Below, in pieces: positions 17,501-27,654 of a stretch of DNA of 64,000 nucleotides. A program made the position numbers and the translations under genes. Under the pieces are notes generated by a model. It saw only the letters and a program-made list of their open reading frames with translations, was not told the origin of the DNA and did no database searches. The stretch comes from Methylobacterium currus (GTDB lineage: Bacteria; Pseudomonadota; Alphaproteobacteria; Rhizobiales; Beijerinckiaceae). The stretch covers positions 6,119,001 through 6,183,000 of the forward strand of contig NZ_CP028843.1 in assembly GCF_003058325.1 (NCBI RefSeq), written 5' to 3'. Within the stretch, counting starts at the first letter, position 1; each line of letters opens with the position of its first letter.

Positions 17501-17683
17501 GGCGCGGGGTCGGAGATCATGCAGCGGATCGCGGTGCCCATGATCGGCGGCATGGTCTCCTCGACCGTGCTGACCCTCGTCGTGATCCCGGCCATCTACG
17601 GGCTCGTGAAGGGATGGAGGCTGGCCCTCCGGCACGAAGGATTGGCCGCCGTGCACGCGGGCCTCCCCCGGGCCGCCGAGTAA
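14519..17683 (+). CDS. cusA: CusA-type heavy-metal efflux RND pump
   Basis: A 1,054-residue inner-membrane proton-driven RND pump of the HME subfamily, full length. Proton-relay acidic residues lie in the fourth transmembrane segment (GGIAIAVGAMIDAAIVMIEN). The pore region has NEGTLMYMPTTLPGIS and a conserved Met in the porter domain (ARIDMLSTGIRTPVGIKIYG), as expected for methionine shuttling of Cu(I)/Ag(I). The gene is coupled to cusB by ATGA overlap. No OMF gene is adjacent; the TolC-like gene at 496-2040 is a candidate partner. Confidence 0.95.
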   Translation: MIARLIGWSARNLVLVLIGTVFVVAAGLYSVRTLPLDAIPDLSDVQTIVYTEYPGQAPQVVEDQVTYPLTTAMLTVPKSKVVRGFSFFGVSFVYVIFEDGTDPYWARSRVLEYLSAAGKRLPTGVTPTLGPDATGVGWVYQYAIVAKQQTLAELRSLQDWVVRFGASRAEGVAEVAGVGGFVKQYNVVVDPNRLRAQGIPLSRLREAIRSSNADVGGRTVELSEFEFMVRGRGYLKSVADIENIVLKTEAGTPLRVRDIARVELGPDERRGITELNGEGEVAGGIILQRFGANALNVIEGAKRRLTEVAASLPKGTEILPVYDRSQLIEAAIDTLKHTLVEESVIVALVCIVFLLHLRSALVAILMLPVGILMALGAMHLLGIGANIMSLGGIAIAVGAMIDAAIVMIENAHKHLERAPQGKPRVEILVEAAAEVGPSLFFSLLVITVSFLPIFTLESQEGRLFGPLAFTKTFAMAAAAVLSVTLVPALMVLFVRGRIIPEHRNPLNQLLIWVYRPVIKVVLRAKVLTILLAVAALGLTIWPARQLGSEFMPDLNEGTLMYMPTTLPGISVTQAGELLATQDRIIKSFPEVASVYGKAGRASTATDPAPTEMFETIITLKPKAEWRPGVTLASLKAEMDKALQFPGVSNAWTQPIRARIDMLSTGIRTPVGIKIYGIDLTEMEKVARQVEAVVRNVPGTSSAYAERVIGGYFLDITPDREALGRYGLMVGDVQDIIATALGGESVTNTVEGRERYTVNVRYPRAFRSNPQSIATEVQVPLPAGGTVPLGEVAKVQLTRGPTSIRTENGQLAVYIFVDLAGRDLGGYVAEARDAVAKEVQLPQGMSIQWSGQFEYLERAEARLKIVVPVTLLVIFLLLYLNFRRLTETLIVMLSLPFALVGGVWLMWWMGFNMSVAVAVGFIALAGVAAETGVIMLVYLDHAWDERRAAALAAGRESTRADLYQAIMVGAVERVRPKMMTVVAIMAGLLPILWSTGAGSEIMQRIAVPMIGGMVSSTVLTLVVIPAIYGLVKGWRLALRHEGLAAVHAGLPRAAE

Positions 17684-17733
17684 GCGTGGCTGGACGGACC
17701 GTCCCGGCGGCCGTGAGCAGACAGGAGTTGGTT

Positions 17734-18204
17734 ATGAGCAAACTTTTCCGACCGTCCCGACGCATCGTGGTCCTCGGCCTGGCGGCTGCCGGCGTACAGG
17801 CGGCGTGGGCGGAGGATCTGCCGGAGGTCGTCGCCACGAAGGACCCGAGCTGCGGTTGCTGCGAGGCCTGGGTCAAGCACCTGCGCGACGAGGGTTTTCG
17901 CGTCCAGGTCGTGAACGCCCCCGTGAACCCGGTCAAGGCGAGGCTCGGGGTGCCTCGGGAGCTGGCCTCGTGTCACACGGCCCAGGTCGGCGGCTACGTC
18001 ATCGAGGGGCACGTGCCCGCGTCGGCCATCAAGCGGCTGCTGGTGGAGAAGCCTGCCGGCACCGGCCTCGCCGTGCCCGGCATGCCGGTCGGCTCGCCCG
18101 GCATGGAGGTCGAAGGGGTGGAACCGGCCACCTACGAGGTGGTGCTGTTCGGCCCTCACGGGCGCAACACCTTCGCGCGGTTTCGCGGTGGGCAGGCCGT
18201 CTAG
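17734..18204 (+). CDS. DUF411 secreted metal-binding protein
   Basis: A 156-residue DUF411 protein with an N-terminal signal peptide (VVLGLAAAGVQAAWA) and the family motif TKDPSCGCCEAWVKHL, followed by SCHTAQVGGYVIEGHVPA. These CxCC proteins are common in copper resistance loci and are thought to bind Cu(I) in the periplasm. The gene is 50 bases after cusA on the same strand with an AGGAG ribosome site. It probably completes the operon as a metal chaperone, by context. Confidence 0.9.
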   Translation: MSKLFRPSRRIVVLGLAAAGVQAAWAEDLPEVVATKDPSCGCCEAWVKHLRDEGFRVQVVNAPVNPVKARLGVPRELASCHTAQVGGYVIEGHVPASAIKRLLVEKPAGTGLAVPGMPVGSPGMEVEGVEPATYEVVLFGPHGRNTFARFRGGQAV

Positions 18205-19004
18205 CCGGGCATGGCGGCACGCCACCGTGGCAAGCGGGGGGATTCTTGGCCGAGGTCGACCGGAACGCTGCGGCTTTGACCTTCGAGCACGACGCGGACG
18301 ACGGCGTGTCTTGCGGGGGCGGCCCGTGCACCGCCGTCGCCATCGTCAACGAGAGCGGAACATTGGCCTGCTTGTGCCAATTCGGCAACGTCCGCCACAG
18401 GCGGAGGAGCCGAGGCGGTTCCTGTCGAGGGCTACCGAGGCAAGCGACATCGACGATCTCGTCGAGGTGAGGATTGGGTGCGGTGACGATGCCGACCCTG
18501 AGACATCGACGTAGGTTAACCAACGGGAGCGCGACGGCACTGGCGGCGGTGCTGGTCTTCCTAACCCGGGGCCCACCCACCGCTGTGGCTGGACGCAGGG
18601 GCCCACAACGTCGCGGTCGTCGCGAGCCCAGCCAACATCTGGTTCGAACCGGGGCACCCGAACCGGGCGCCGCGCCGAGACGGCGGCCTTGGGACTGTGC
18701 GGTCGAAGAGGCGACCGCCCTCGCGTGGCGACCTCCGGCAAAACGGCAGGGTCGCGCCGCTAATCCTCGATCCAAGCGGCCAGCCGAAGGACACGACGCG
18801 GCGGTCGTCCCTCGGCCCACCGGCTCGGGCCGGACGCGCCCTTCTAGACTTGCCGGCGCCACCCGGCAACGACGCGCCCGGACCGGCTTGCCCGATGTAA
18901 GTTCAGGCCGAACGGCACGGGAGACCCAGATAGATGTACCAACCCCCTTGAAGCCGTCGGCGCACGCACTGGTCCCGTGATGCAAACGAGCGCTCCGTCC
19001 GGTT
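18205..19004. other. Gene-free stretch downstream of the cus operon
   Basis: I looked on both strands and see no open frame with a plausible start, ribosome site and protein-like composition. Frames present are Arg/Pro-rich shadows. No repeat or insertion-sequence end was recognised. Confidence 0.5.
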
Positions 19005-19310
19005 CTATTGGCCGAAGCAAGCATATGAGGGGCCATGGTGACACGTGCCGTGATCATGACGCGTGAAGTGGTTGTAGAAGCCACGGGAATGGGCGAGGTG
19101 CTCGCACTCGTGATAGGAATAAACGCAGCCGAGAAAGACTGGGCTGTAATGTACCCGGATTGTCCTGCCGGTCGGTGCGAGGCTGGCGGTCGAACCGATG
19201 TCGGATGCTCCACCGTAGGGTGGCCGTGACATCCGAAAGCCCACGGCACCTGCCCCGGTCGGGGCCAAGGCCAGGGCGAGTGCGGAGATGTGGAGAACTC
19301 GTCTGAGCAT
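19005..19310 (-). CDS. Small secreted Cys/His protein
   Basis: A 101-residue protein with a signal peptide (VLHISALALALAPTGAGA) and a mature half carrying LGCVYSYHECEHLAHS and HDHGTCHHGPSYACFG. The Cys/His pattern suggests metal binding; no family is recognised. The start at 19310 is supported by the signal peptide; the frame extends further upstream without a good start. A CsoR-type dyad lies about 84 bases upstream (19394-19408), which groups it with the other small metal-associated secreted proteins. Confidence 0.7.
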   Translation of the reverse strand: MLRRVLHISALALALAPTGAGAVGFRMSRPPYGGASDIGSTASLAPTGRTIRVHYSPVFLGCVYSYHECEHLAHSRGFYNHFTRHDHGTCHHGPSYACFGQ

Positions 19311-19393
19311 CGCGCATCCCTTCCTGCTGGTTTCCTGCCGTTGAACTCCCCCTTCGGGAGCAAGTAACGCACGAGCGGCGGGGCACGGTCGCA

Positions 19394-19408
19394 CACCCCT
19401 AAGGGGTA
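19394..19408. promoter_or_regulatory. CsoR-type operator (site 3)
   Basis: CACCCCTAAGGGGTA, one mismatch from a perfect dyad. It is upstream of the minus-strand Cys/His secreted gene. Confidence 0.65.
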
Positions 19409-19556
19409 ATCGGCATGGCCGGACCGCGAATCCCCCGGAACGCAGGGCGTTTGAAGCCTGTCCGGACGCGCATAACCGCGTCTTCAGGCACTACGTGCAC
19501 GCCTTACCCTTAAAAACCTCATCTTCCGCCGTCAATGGCGGCAGCCCTTCAGCAAT

Positions 19557-19571
19557 TACCCCTGCGGGGTA
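19557..19571. promoter_or_regulatory. CsoR-type operator (site 4)
   Basis: TACCCCTGCGGGGTA sits inside a perfect 21-base palindrome AATTACCCC-TGC-GGGGTAATT (19554-19574). It is 65 bases upstream of the outer-membrane protein start at 19639. Confidence 0.75.
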
Positions 19572-19638
19572 ATTAAGGGGAAATCAACCATGCGGTGGGA
19601 GGGTTAGGTAAAGAGGACTGTGGGTGAAGGACTGGACA

Positions 19639-20490
19639 ATGGGTGGAATGGGTTGCATCGTGAGAACGCTCGGGCTGCTCGGCTTCGGCCTGATCTCCGC
19701 AACGTTCGTGGCGCCGTCACACGCGGCCGACCTGCCGCCGGTCGCGCCGCTGCCGGACCTGCGCGGAGCACTCGCGCCGGAGGCCGAGGTTTCCGGCTTT
19801 TACCTCCGCGGCGACATCGGTTTCAGCAACCAATCCGTGGAACGGCTCTCCAACAGCCTGGACGCGCTCGGGACGATCGAGAAGGTCAATCTCGGTTTCG
19901 CGGGCGCCCCGCTCGCGGGCGTCGGCGCCGGCTACCGCTTCGGCCGGTGGTTTCGGGCCGACGTCGTAGGCGAGTATCGCAGCGCCGCTGCGTTCACCGG
20001 GCTTGAACGCTACCGCGACGCGAGACTGCCGCTCGGTTACGGCACCGACGAGTACACCGCGTCGAAACGTGAATTGGCCGTGCTTCTCAACGGCTACGTC
20101 GATCTCGGCAATTGGTACGGCCTCACGCCGTTCCTGGGCGCCGGCGTCGGCGCGGTGCGGCTTACGCTCGACAATTTCAAGGACACGAACGTCGTCACGC
20201 AGGGCCTGGCCTACGCGAAGGCAGGCTCGAAGACGAACCTTGCGTGGGCGTTGCACGCGGGTGTCGGCTACGAGGTGAGCCCGAACTTCACGGTCGAGCT
20301 CGCATACCGCTACCTCAATCTCGGAGACGGAAAGACCGGCACGGTCTACAACTATGCCGGCCAGTGCGGGTCTTGCGAGGCGCTGACCTTCAAGAACGTC
20401 GATTCGCACGACGTGAAGCTCGGCTTGCGCTGGGCACCATGGGCCGCGACCGCCCCGGCCGAGCAGGCGCCGCTGGTGCGCCGGTACTGA
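19639..20490 (+). CDS. Outer-membrane beta-barrel protein (Omp25/RopB-like)
   Basis: A 283-residue protein with a signal peptide ending PSHA and the alternating strands of the alphaproteobacterial Omp25/RopB porin-like family. Examples are GFYLRGDIGFSNQSVERL, VGAGYRFGRWFRADVVGEYR and VELAYRYLNLG. The last strand ends HDVKLGLRW before a short tail. I prefer ATG 19639 (AAGGA 8 bases upstream); GTG 19624 is possible. The perfect dyad upstream suggests metal-responsive expression, unusual for this family. A single Cys pair (GQCGSCEAL) sits in a loop. Confidence 0.85.
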   Translation: MGGMGCIVRTLGLLGFGLISATFVAPSHAADLPPVAPLPDLRGALAPEAEVSGFYLRGDIGFSNQSVERLSNSLDALGTIEKVNLGFAGAPLAGVGAGYRFGRWFRADVVGEYRSAAAFTGLERYRDARLPLGYGTDEYTASKRELAVLLNGYVDLGNWYGLTPFLGAGVGAVRLTLDNFKDTNVVTQGLAYAKAGSKTNLAWALHAGVGYEVSPNFTVELAYRYLNLGDGKTGTVYNYAGQCGSCEALTFKNVDSHDVKLGLRWAPWAATAPAEQAPLVRRY

Positions 20491-20721
20491 GGTCGCGCGG
20501 TCCCGCACGGCACTCGCGCCGGTGGCGGGCTCCCCCGAGCCGGGACGGCGGCGACCACGCGGGCAGGATGGGGGGCGTGCGCGGCAGGGGCGATTGGCTG
20601 GCAGCCTCAAATCGCCAGGAAACGGCTTCGGACGCTCCACCAACAGCAGAAGTGTTCGTGCGTTGCCGATATTGGCGGCCTGTGCAAGGATCGGCCTGGG
20701 TAAGAGAGGGTCTCTGGGTCC

Positions 20722-21177
20722 TTGGCAGTTCTTCGCGCAATGTTGCTCGCGGTGCTGGCGATGGCCGTGGCCATCGCCCCGGCGGCGCCGTGCACGATGC
20801 AGCGCCACGCCGCGGCCGACCACGCCGCCGTCGACCAGGCCCCCGCCGACCCGCACGCCCAGCATCGGCCCGCAGCCGGCCCCGCCGACGCGCCCGCGGC
20901 AGCGAGCGGCCAGGCGGACGGCGCGGACGTCCCCGAGTGCCACCGGCTCGCCTCGGCCGGCCAGCACCACCCGGACCCGCACGGCCACCACACGCGGCCG
21001 GCCGGCTGCGTGGCCACCTGCTGCCCCCTGGCCTGCCAGGCGGCCCTGCCGGACGCGCCCTGGTCGGGCACGGCGCTGGTCCTGCGCCCCTCCGAGCCCA
21101 TCGGCCTGGCCCAGGAGGACGGCGTCGCCCAGCCGCGTCCCCTGCGCATCGAGCGGCCCCCCAGGCACCGCGCCTGA
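20722..21177 (+). CDS. His-rich small secreted protein, copy 2
   Basis: Identical in sequence to the 151-residue product of 2591-3046: signal peptide, His/Ala-rich mature part and a Cys cluster (GCVATCCPLAC). It follows the outer-membrane protein gene by about 230 bases on the same strand. A 19-base block upstream (20650-20668) matches copy 1 with one mismatch, although the rest of the upstream sequence differs. It is likely expressed with the lipoprotein copy. Confidence 0.7.
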   Translation: MAVLRAMLLAVLAMAVAIAPAAPCTMQRHAAADHAAVDQAPADPHAQHRPAAGPADAPAAASGQADGADVPECHRLASAGQHHPDPHGHHTRPAGCVATCCPLACQAALPDAPWSGTALVLRPSEPIGLAQEDGVAQPRPLRIERPPRHRA

Positions 21178-21356
21178 CCGCGGCGGGCCAGACGCCCGCC
21201 CCCTCCCGCCGCTCCCGGCCGCGCCCTGACCAGGATCCTGCCTGCGCAGGCCGCGCCCGGCCCGGCCGGCTCAGCCGCGCCTGCCCGCGCCCCCTCCCTG
21301 TCCGCCGGTCCGCGCCCCTGAGCGCGGCCGCCAGCCCCCGTTCGGGATCCGAAGCG

Positions 21357-21665
21357 ATGCTCACCTTCCTCAGGCCGGCCGTGGCGCTCACGGCCTTGCC
21401 GCTCGCGGCCTGCGTGCCCACCGCCGCGCCGGACTGGCTGGTTGCCCCGGCCAACCCCGCCGCCGCCGTGCGCGCGCCGCGCTACTCCGCGGTCACCGCG
21501 GGCGTGACGCGCTACGACGTGGTCGATCCCAAGGACTGGCGCGAGCTCAACCGCGCCGTGACACCGAGGTCCGGCTCGGGCGGCATGGAGGGCATGGACC
21601 ACTCCCGCATGCCCAGCATGACCATGCCCGGCATGGGCGGCAAGCGCGACACGGGAGGGCGGTGA
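21357..21665 (+). CDS. Met-rich small lipoprotein, copy 2
   Basis: Identical to the 102-residue product of 2103-2411, with lipobox LAAC and a Met/His-rich tail. Here it is followed not by the OMF gene but by a 26-codon chimeric frame and a lytic transglycosylase gene. Gene dosage of this pair is therefore doubled while the channel and oxidase remain single copy. Confidence 0.8.
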   Translation: MLTFLRPAVALTALPLAACVPTAAPDWLVAPANPAAAVRAPRYSAVTAGVTRYDVVDPKDWRELNRAVTPRSGSGGMEGMDHSRMPSMTMPGMGGKRDTGGR

Positions 21666-21677
21666 TGCGCGAGCCCT

Positions 21678-21703
21678 GTAACCAAACCCCGCCCGCCCAC
21701 GGA
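21678..21703 (+). promoter_or_regulatory. SigF-type promoter candidate, duplicated copy
   Basis: GTAACC (21678-21683), 16 bases, CGGA (21700-21703); the mirror of 2065-2090. Here it would drive the chimeric short frame and the lytic transglycosylase gene. Confidence 0.45.
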
Positions 21704-21727
21704 CTCACCCCCAAAGGGAACCCACGG

Positions 21728-21808
21728 ATGACCGCGACCGGCATGCGCTCGATGTCCGAGATGAAGCTGCCGCCCTTCGGGGTCGCGCGCTTCCGGAAGC
21801 CGCGATGA
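21728..21808 (+). pseudogene. 26-codon chimeric remnant at the duplication junction
   Basis: The first three codons are the OMF start (MTA). The rest (TGMRSMSEMKLPPFGVARFR, then KPR) comes from sequence outside the duplication. Its TGA overlaps the ATG of the transglycosylase gene (ATGA, 21805-21808). That overlap suggests the tail is the true C-terminus of an older gene in that operon, whose body was replaced by the duplicated block. It may be translated from the OMF ribosome site and couple to the next gene. Confidence 0.4.
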
Positions 21809-22587
21809 GGCAATCATCCCCGACGAGGGCGGCGTCCCTGTCCGCGGAAGCGGCCGCCGGCATGCGAGGGGGGGTGCCGGGCGCCCTCGTCCTGCCTCGT
21901 CCCCGGCTGTTCCTCGTCCCGTGCGCGGCACTCCTCCTTTCATCCCCGGCGGTCGCCGTCGGGGACGCGCCCGCGGGCGCGTCCGCCCCTACCGTAACGT
22001 CATCCGCGGGCGATGCGGCTCGCACGGCGTCGGATCAGGCCAGCTATCGGCGGATGCTCGCGCGCGAGGCCGAAGCGCGCGGAGTGCCCCCGGCCATCGC
22101 CGATGCCGTCGCGTACGTGGAGAGCGGGTACGATGCCGGCGCGGTCGGCGGGGTCGGCGAGCTCGGACTGATGCAGGTCCGGCCGACGACCGCGGCCATG
22201 CTCGGTCACACGGGTCCCGCCGGGGCCCTCCTCGATCCCGCGACCAACGTCCGCTTCGGCGTCGCCTACCTCGCACAAGCTTGGAAGCTCACGAAGGGCG
22301 ATCTCTGCCGCACGCTGATGAAGTACAGGGCCGGTCACGGCGAGGAGCGGATGAGCCCGCGCTCCGCCACGTACTGCCAGCGGGTGCGGGTCCGCCTCGC
22401 GGCGACCGACGCTTCCCTCGCCGGGACCGCCTCACCCTCCTTCCGGGGGAGCGTCCGCGGGGTTTCCGCGGCACGCCTCACGGAAAGCGATCCCCGTTCG
22501 GCAATCGCTCGGCGCCTGTGGGCCGAGCATGCGGCGCGTGTCCGCGGCATCGGGGCGCGCATCGACCGCATCATGCGCGGCGGCTGA
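21805..22587 (+). CDS. Lytic transglycosylase (SLT domain)
   Basis: A 260-residue secreted murein lytic transglycosylase. After an N-terminal signal region comes the SLT domain: LAREAEARGVPPAIADAVAY, then VESGYDAGAVGGVGELGLMQ, where the E of VESGYD is the catalytic acid and GLMQVRP follows. The C-terminal third is not conserved. It would cleave peptidoglycan, often to make room for envelope complexes. The gene is coupled by ATGA to the chimeric remnant and followed by the copper ATPase gene after 82 bases. Confidence 0.85.
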   Translation: MRQSSPTRAASLSAEAAAGMRGGVPGALVLPRPRLFLVPCAALLLSSPAVAVGDAPAGASAPTVTSSAGDAARTASDQASYRRMLAREAEARGVPPAIADAVAYVESGYDAGAVGGVGELGLMQVRPTTAAMLGHTGPAGALLDPATNVRFGVAYLAQAWKLTKGDLCRTLMKYRAGHGEERMSPRSATYCQRVRVRLAATDASLAGTASPSFRGSVRGVSAARLTESDPRSAIARRLWAEHAARVRGIGARIDRIMRGG

Positions 22588-22669
22588 GAACCTGTCGGAG
22601 CAAGCCACGTGAACGTCCGCTCCAGCCCGGTCCCGCCCGCCGTCGGCGGCAGCTTGGAGGTCTGAACCC

Positions 22670-25030
<2,361 letters not shown>

Positions 25031-25165
25031 GACGCGGCCGTGACCTGCGCATCGCCATCCTTCGCCGACGGACCTCGCCCAACCCGCGGCGTGCAGGCCC
25101 GGCGCAGTCGAAGCCGGGGACGTGCCCCCTCCCCCTCCGAGCAACCGCATGAGCCCGTGGAGACC

Positions 25166-25981
25166 GTGACCACGCACCCGCTCGCACTCGGCGTCGCGGA
25201 CGCCTACCTCGCCCTGGTCGATGCCGTCGTCCCGGAGTTCGTCGAGACCTTGTACCTCGTCGGTTCCGCCGCCATGGGCGACTTCCGGCCCCCGCTCAGC
25301 GACGTGAATTTCGTGGCGGTGTCCCTGGCTCGCCCGGGGCGGGGGGAGCTGGCCGCCCTCGCCGAGGCCCACGCCGACCTCGCGCTCGGTTGGCCGGCCC
25401 CGGCGCTCGGCGGCATCTACCTGACCTGGAACGACCTGCGGGCCGGCCCGCTTGCCGTCCCGAACAGCCCCTGCGTCCAGCGGGGGCGACTTTTCGAGTC
25501 CGGGTGCCACGACCAGCATCCGCTCACTTGGAGCGTCCTAAGGGCCAGCGCAGTCACCGTTCGCGGTCCACTCTGCGCGGGCACCGGGCTCTGGCGTGGT
25601 GCGGCCCATCTCGAACGATGGGCCCTGGCCAGCGCCAATGGATGCTGGGGCATATGGCTCGGACCCGATACGGCGGACGAAACACTCCTCGCGGCGGACG
25701 GGGTCGAACGGTTCGTCCTCGGTATGTGCCGGCTCCATTACGTACTCGCAACCGAGGTCGTACCCTCGAAGAGCAACGCCGGCCTGTATGGGTTGATCAC
25801 TTTCCAGCCGGAGTGGCATCGCATCATCGACGAAGCCCTACGCGTCCGTAGGGAGCCCGAGGTGGCCGGCCTCTACGGGACGCTTGGAGAGCGCGGCCGC
25901 GACGCGTTGGCTGTTGTCCGCATCGTCGCGGACGATGCACGAACGCTCGTCGTCAGTCCTGGCGGTTCAAGACCGGGCTGA
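25166..25981 (+). CDS. Aminoglycoside-adenylyltransferase-like nucleotidyltransferase (DUF4111-like)
   Basis: A 271-residue protein with an AadA-like nucleotidyltransferase core. LYLVGSAAMGDFRPPLSDVN provides the GS and D-x-(D/N) motifs, though the second acidic residue is Asn here, which may affect catalysis. The C-terminal half is helical (LGMCRLHYVLATEVVPSKSN), as in DUF4111 proteins. GTG at 25166 follows GGAG. Antibiotic modification is possible but not shown; the context is metal resistance, and it seems a monocistronic cargo gene. Confidence 0.6.
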   Translation: MTTHPLALGVADAYLALVDAVVPEFVETLYLVGSAAMGDFRPPLSDVNFVAVSLARPGRGELAALAEAHADLALGWPAPALGGIYLTWNDLRAGPLAVPNSPCVQRGRLFESGCHDQHPLTWSVLRASAVTVRGPLCAGTGLWRGAAHLERWALASANGCWGIWLGPDTADETLLAADGVERFVLGMCRLHYVLATEVVPSKSNAGLYGLITFQPEWHRIIDEALRVRREPEVAGLYGTLGERGRDALAVVRIVADDARTLVVSPGGSRPG

Positions 25982-26243
25982 AGGGGCTGGTCCCCAAATC
26001 GCCCGGTCGGGAACGGCCGCGCTGCGGTTCGCGGTAGCCTACGCCGTCCAGAGCTTGGCCGTTACGCCAGGCATGCGGGCGGGCCGCGGAAAGGGAGCCA
26101 ACGTGATCGGCCTTCGTTCTGCCGGACGCCCCTCCGGCGGTCCCGGGAGAGGCAGGCCTTAGCCTATTCGGAGGTATTCGGGCTAGGCGCGCTGCGCCCT
26201 TCTGCCCGGACAACCGCCAGAGCCTTGTCGCCAGGAGTACCCG

Positions 26244-27533
26244 TTGCTTACCCCGCCGATCATCCACGACCTGATCCATCAGACGTTGGGCCTCGACCAC
26301 ACCCGCACCCACTGGTGGGTGGACCTCGTCACCGTCCTGGTCCTCGTCGTGGCGCCTGGCTGGACCGCTTGGCTCGCTGCCCGGTCGGGCCTGCGCTGGG
26401 CCGCCGCCCGGTGGCATCGCACCCGCGGGATGGCGGCGCTTCCGCCACCCGCCGCGGCCATGGACGAGCCGGGACGGCCGAGCTCTCGTCCGGCCGTGGC
26501 GGCGCGGCTGGAGTCCTACGTCGTGCGTGCGACGTCGCGGCTGCAGGTCCGTCTCGTGCTCCTCTCCGTCCTGACGCTGCCGGCGGCCTGGCTCCTCCTT
26601 GAGATCCCCAAGCACATCATCAACCACGCGCTTGCCGATGACGCGGGCGACGGTCACCCGAAGATGGCCTTCGTCGGCCTCCATCTGGGCCGCATCGAGC
26701 TGCTGTTCGCGCTGTGCGCCAGCTACCTGGCCGTGCTCACGCTCAGCGGTCTCGCCAAGTACGCGGTCAGTCGGGTCCGGGGGCGCGTGAACGAGCGCCT
26801 CGTGCGCCGCCTCCGCCTCGCCGTCGTCCGTCGCGCGCGCGGCGAGCGCTCCCCCGAACGGGGGGCCACGCTAGCCGCCGTCGCGGTCCAGGAGATCGAG
26901 CCCATCGGCTACTTCGGCGGCAGCCTAGTGGTGGTGCCGCTCGTCCAAGGTGGCACGCTCGTGACCAGCATCGTGTTCCTCCTCCTGCAGAACGCCGCCC
27001 TGGCCATGGCAGCCCTGATCATGCTGCCGGTCCAGCTGAGTATCCTGCCGCGGTTGCAGGGGCGGTTGAACGCGAAGGTCCGGCAAAGGGTGCATGCCAC
27101 GCGGGAGCTGGGGGCGCTCCTCACCGCTCCCGCGCTCGCGCGGCAGGCCGGCCGCGAGGCGTGCGAGCCCTCCGACCTGAGCCGGCAGATGCGGCAGGCC
27201 CGGAAGCTTGAGGGGGTGCGCATCGAGATCAACGACCTGAAGGGCCGGCTCAAGGGCCTCTACAACTACACCTCAAACCTCACCCCGTTCTTCTTCTTCT
27301 CGATCGGCGGCTACCTCGTCGTGCAGGGTCAGCTCTCGCTCGGCGCGCTCGTCGCAGCCCTGGCCGCCTACAAGGAGATCGCCCCGGCCATGCGCGAGCT
27401 GTTCGACTTCGCCCAAGCCTGGTCCGACGCGAGCGCGCGCTTCGAGGAGGTCACCAAGGCCCTCGGGCCGGCGGGGCATGGGGATCGCGCGACGGAGAGG
27501 TCAGCGCGCGACCGGACCGTTCGGGCGGCCTGA
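26244..27533 (+). CDS. ABC-exporter transmembrane domain protein lacking an ATPase domain
   Basis: A 429-residue protein with an N-terminal membrane segment and then a type I ABC-exporter membrane domain (LSGLAKYAVSRVRGRVNERL, and LGALVAALAAYKEIAPAMRE near the end). A nucleotide-binding domain would normally start after RFEEVTKAL, but the protein ends within about 20 residues and I see no Walker A anywhere. TTG start with AGGAG seven bases upstream. It may be a half-transporter needing a separate ATPase, or a truncated gene. It converges on the nuo operon. Confidence 0.7.
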   Translation: MLTPPIIHDLIHQTLGLDHTRTHWWVDLVTVLVLVVAPGWTAWLAARSGLRWAAARWHRTRGMAALPPPAAAMDEPGRPSSRPAVAARLESYVVRATSRLQVRLVLLSVLTLPAAWLLLEIPKHIINHALADDAGDGHPKMAFVGLHLGRIELLFALCASYLAVLTLSGLAKYAVSRVRGRVNERLVRRLRLAVVRRARGERSPERGATLAAVAVQEIEPIGYFGGSLVVVPLVQGGTLVTSIVFLLLQNAALAMAALIMLPVQLSILPRLQGRLNAKVRQRVHATRELGALLTAPALARQAGREACEPSDLSRQMRQARKLEGVRIEINDLKGRLKGLYNYTSNLTPFFFFSIGGYLVVQGQLSLGALVAALAAYKEIAPAMRELFDFAQAWSDASARFEEVTKALGPAGHGDRATERSARDRTVRAA

Positions 27534-27654
27534 GCGAAGCCGGCGAGCGCCGGAGCCTCGCGAGATGGCGTCCGGCCCCGCGCGACGACGCCATCCCGCA
27601 TGGCCGGGCGCCCCTGGGAGGCGGCACCTCCCTCACCCTCCGGCACGGCCGCTC

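Larger units (their letters stand above)
20707..21736. repeat. 1,030-bp inverted duplication, copy 2
   Basis: Reverse complement of 2032-3061, same length and without gaps. The left boundary is AGGGTCTCTGG, about 15 bases before the His-rich gene. The right boundary falls after ATGACCGCG, the first three codons of the OMF gene, so copy 2 lacks the OMF and oxidase genes. Confidence 0.95.

Noticed and set aside
18474..18980. Plus-strand frame with a hydrophobic start resembling a signal peptide
   Set aside because: The rest is Arg/Pro-rich, the opposite strand is open too, and there is no ribosome site.
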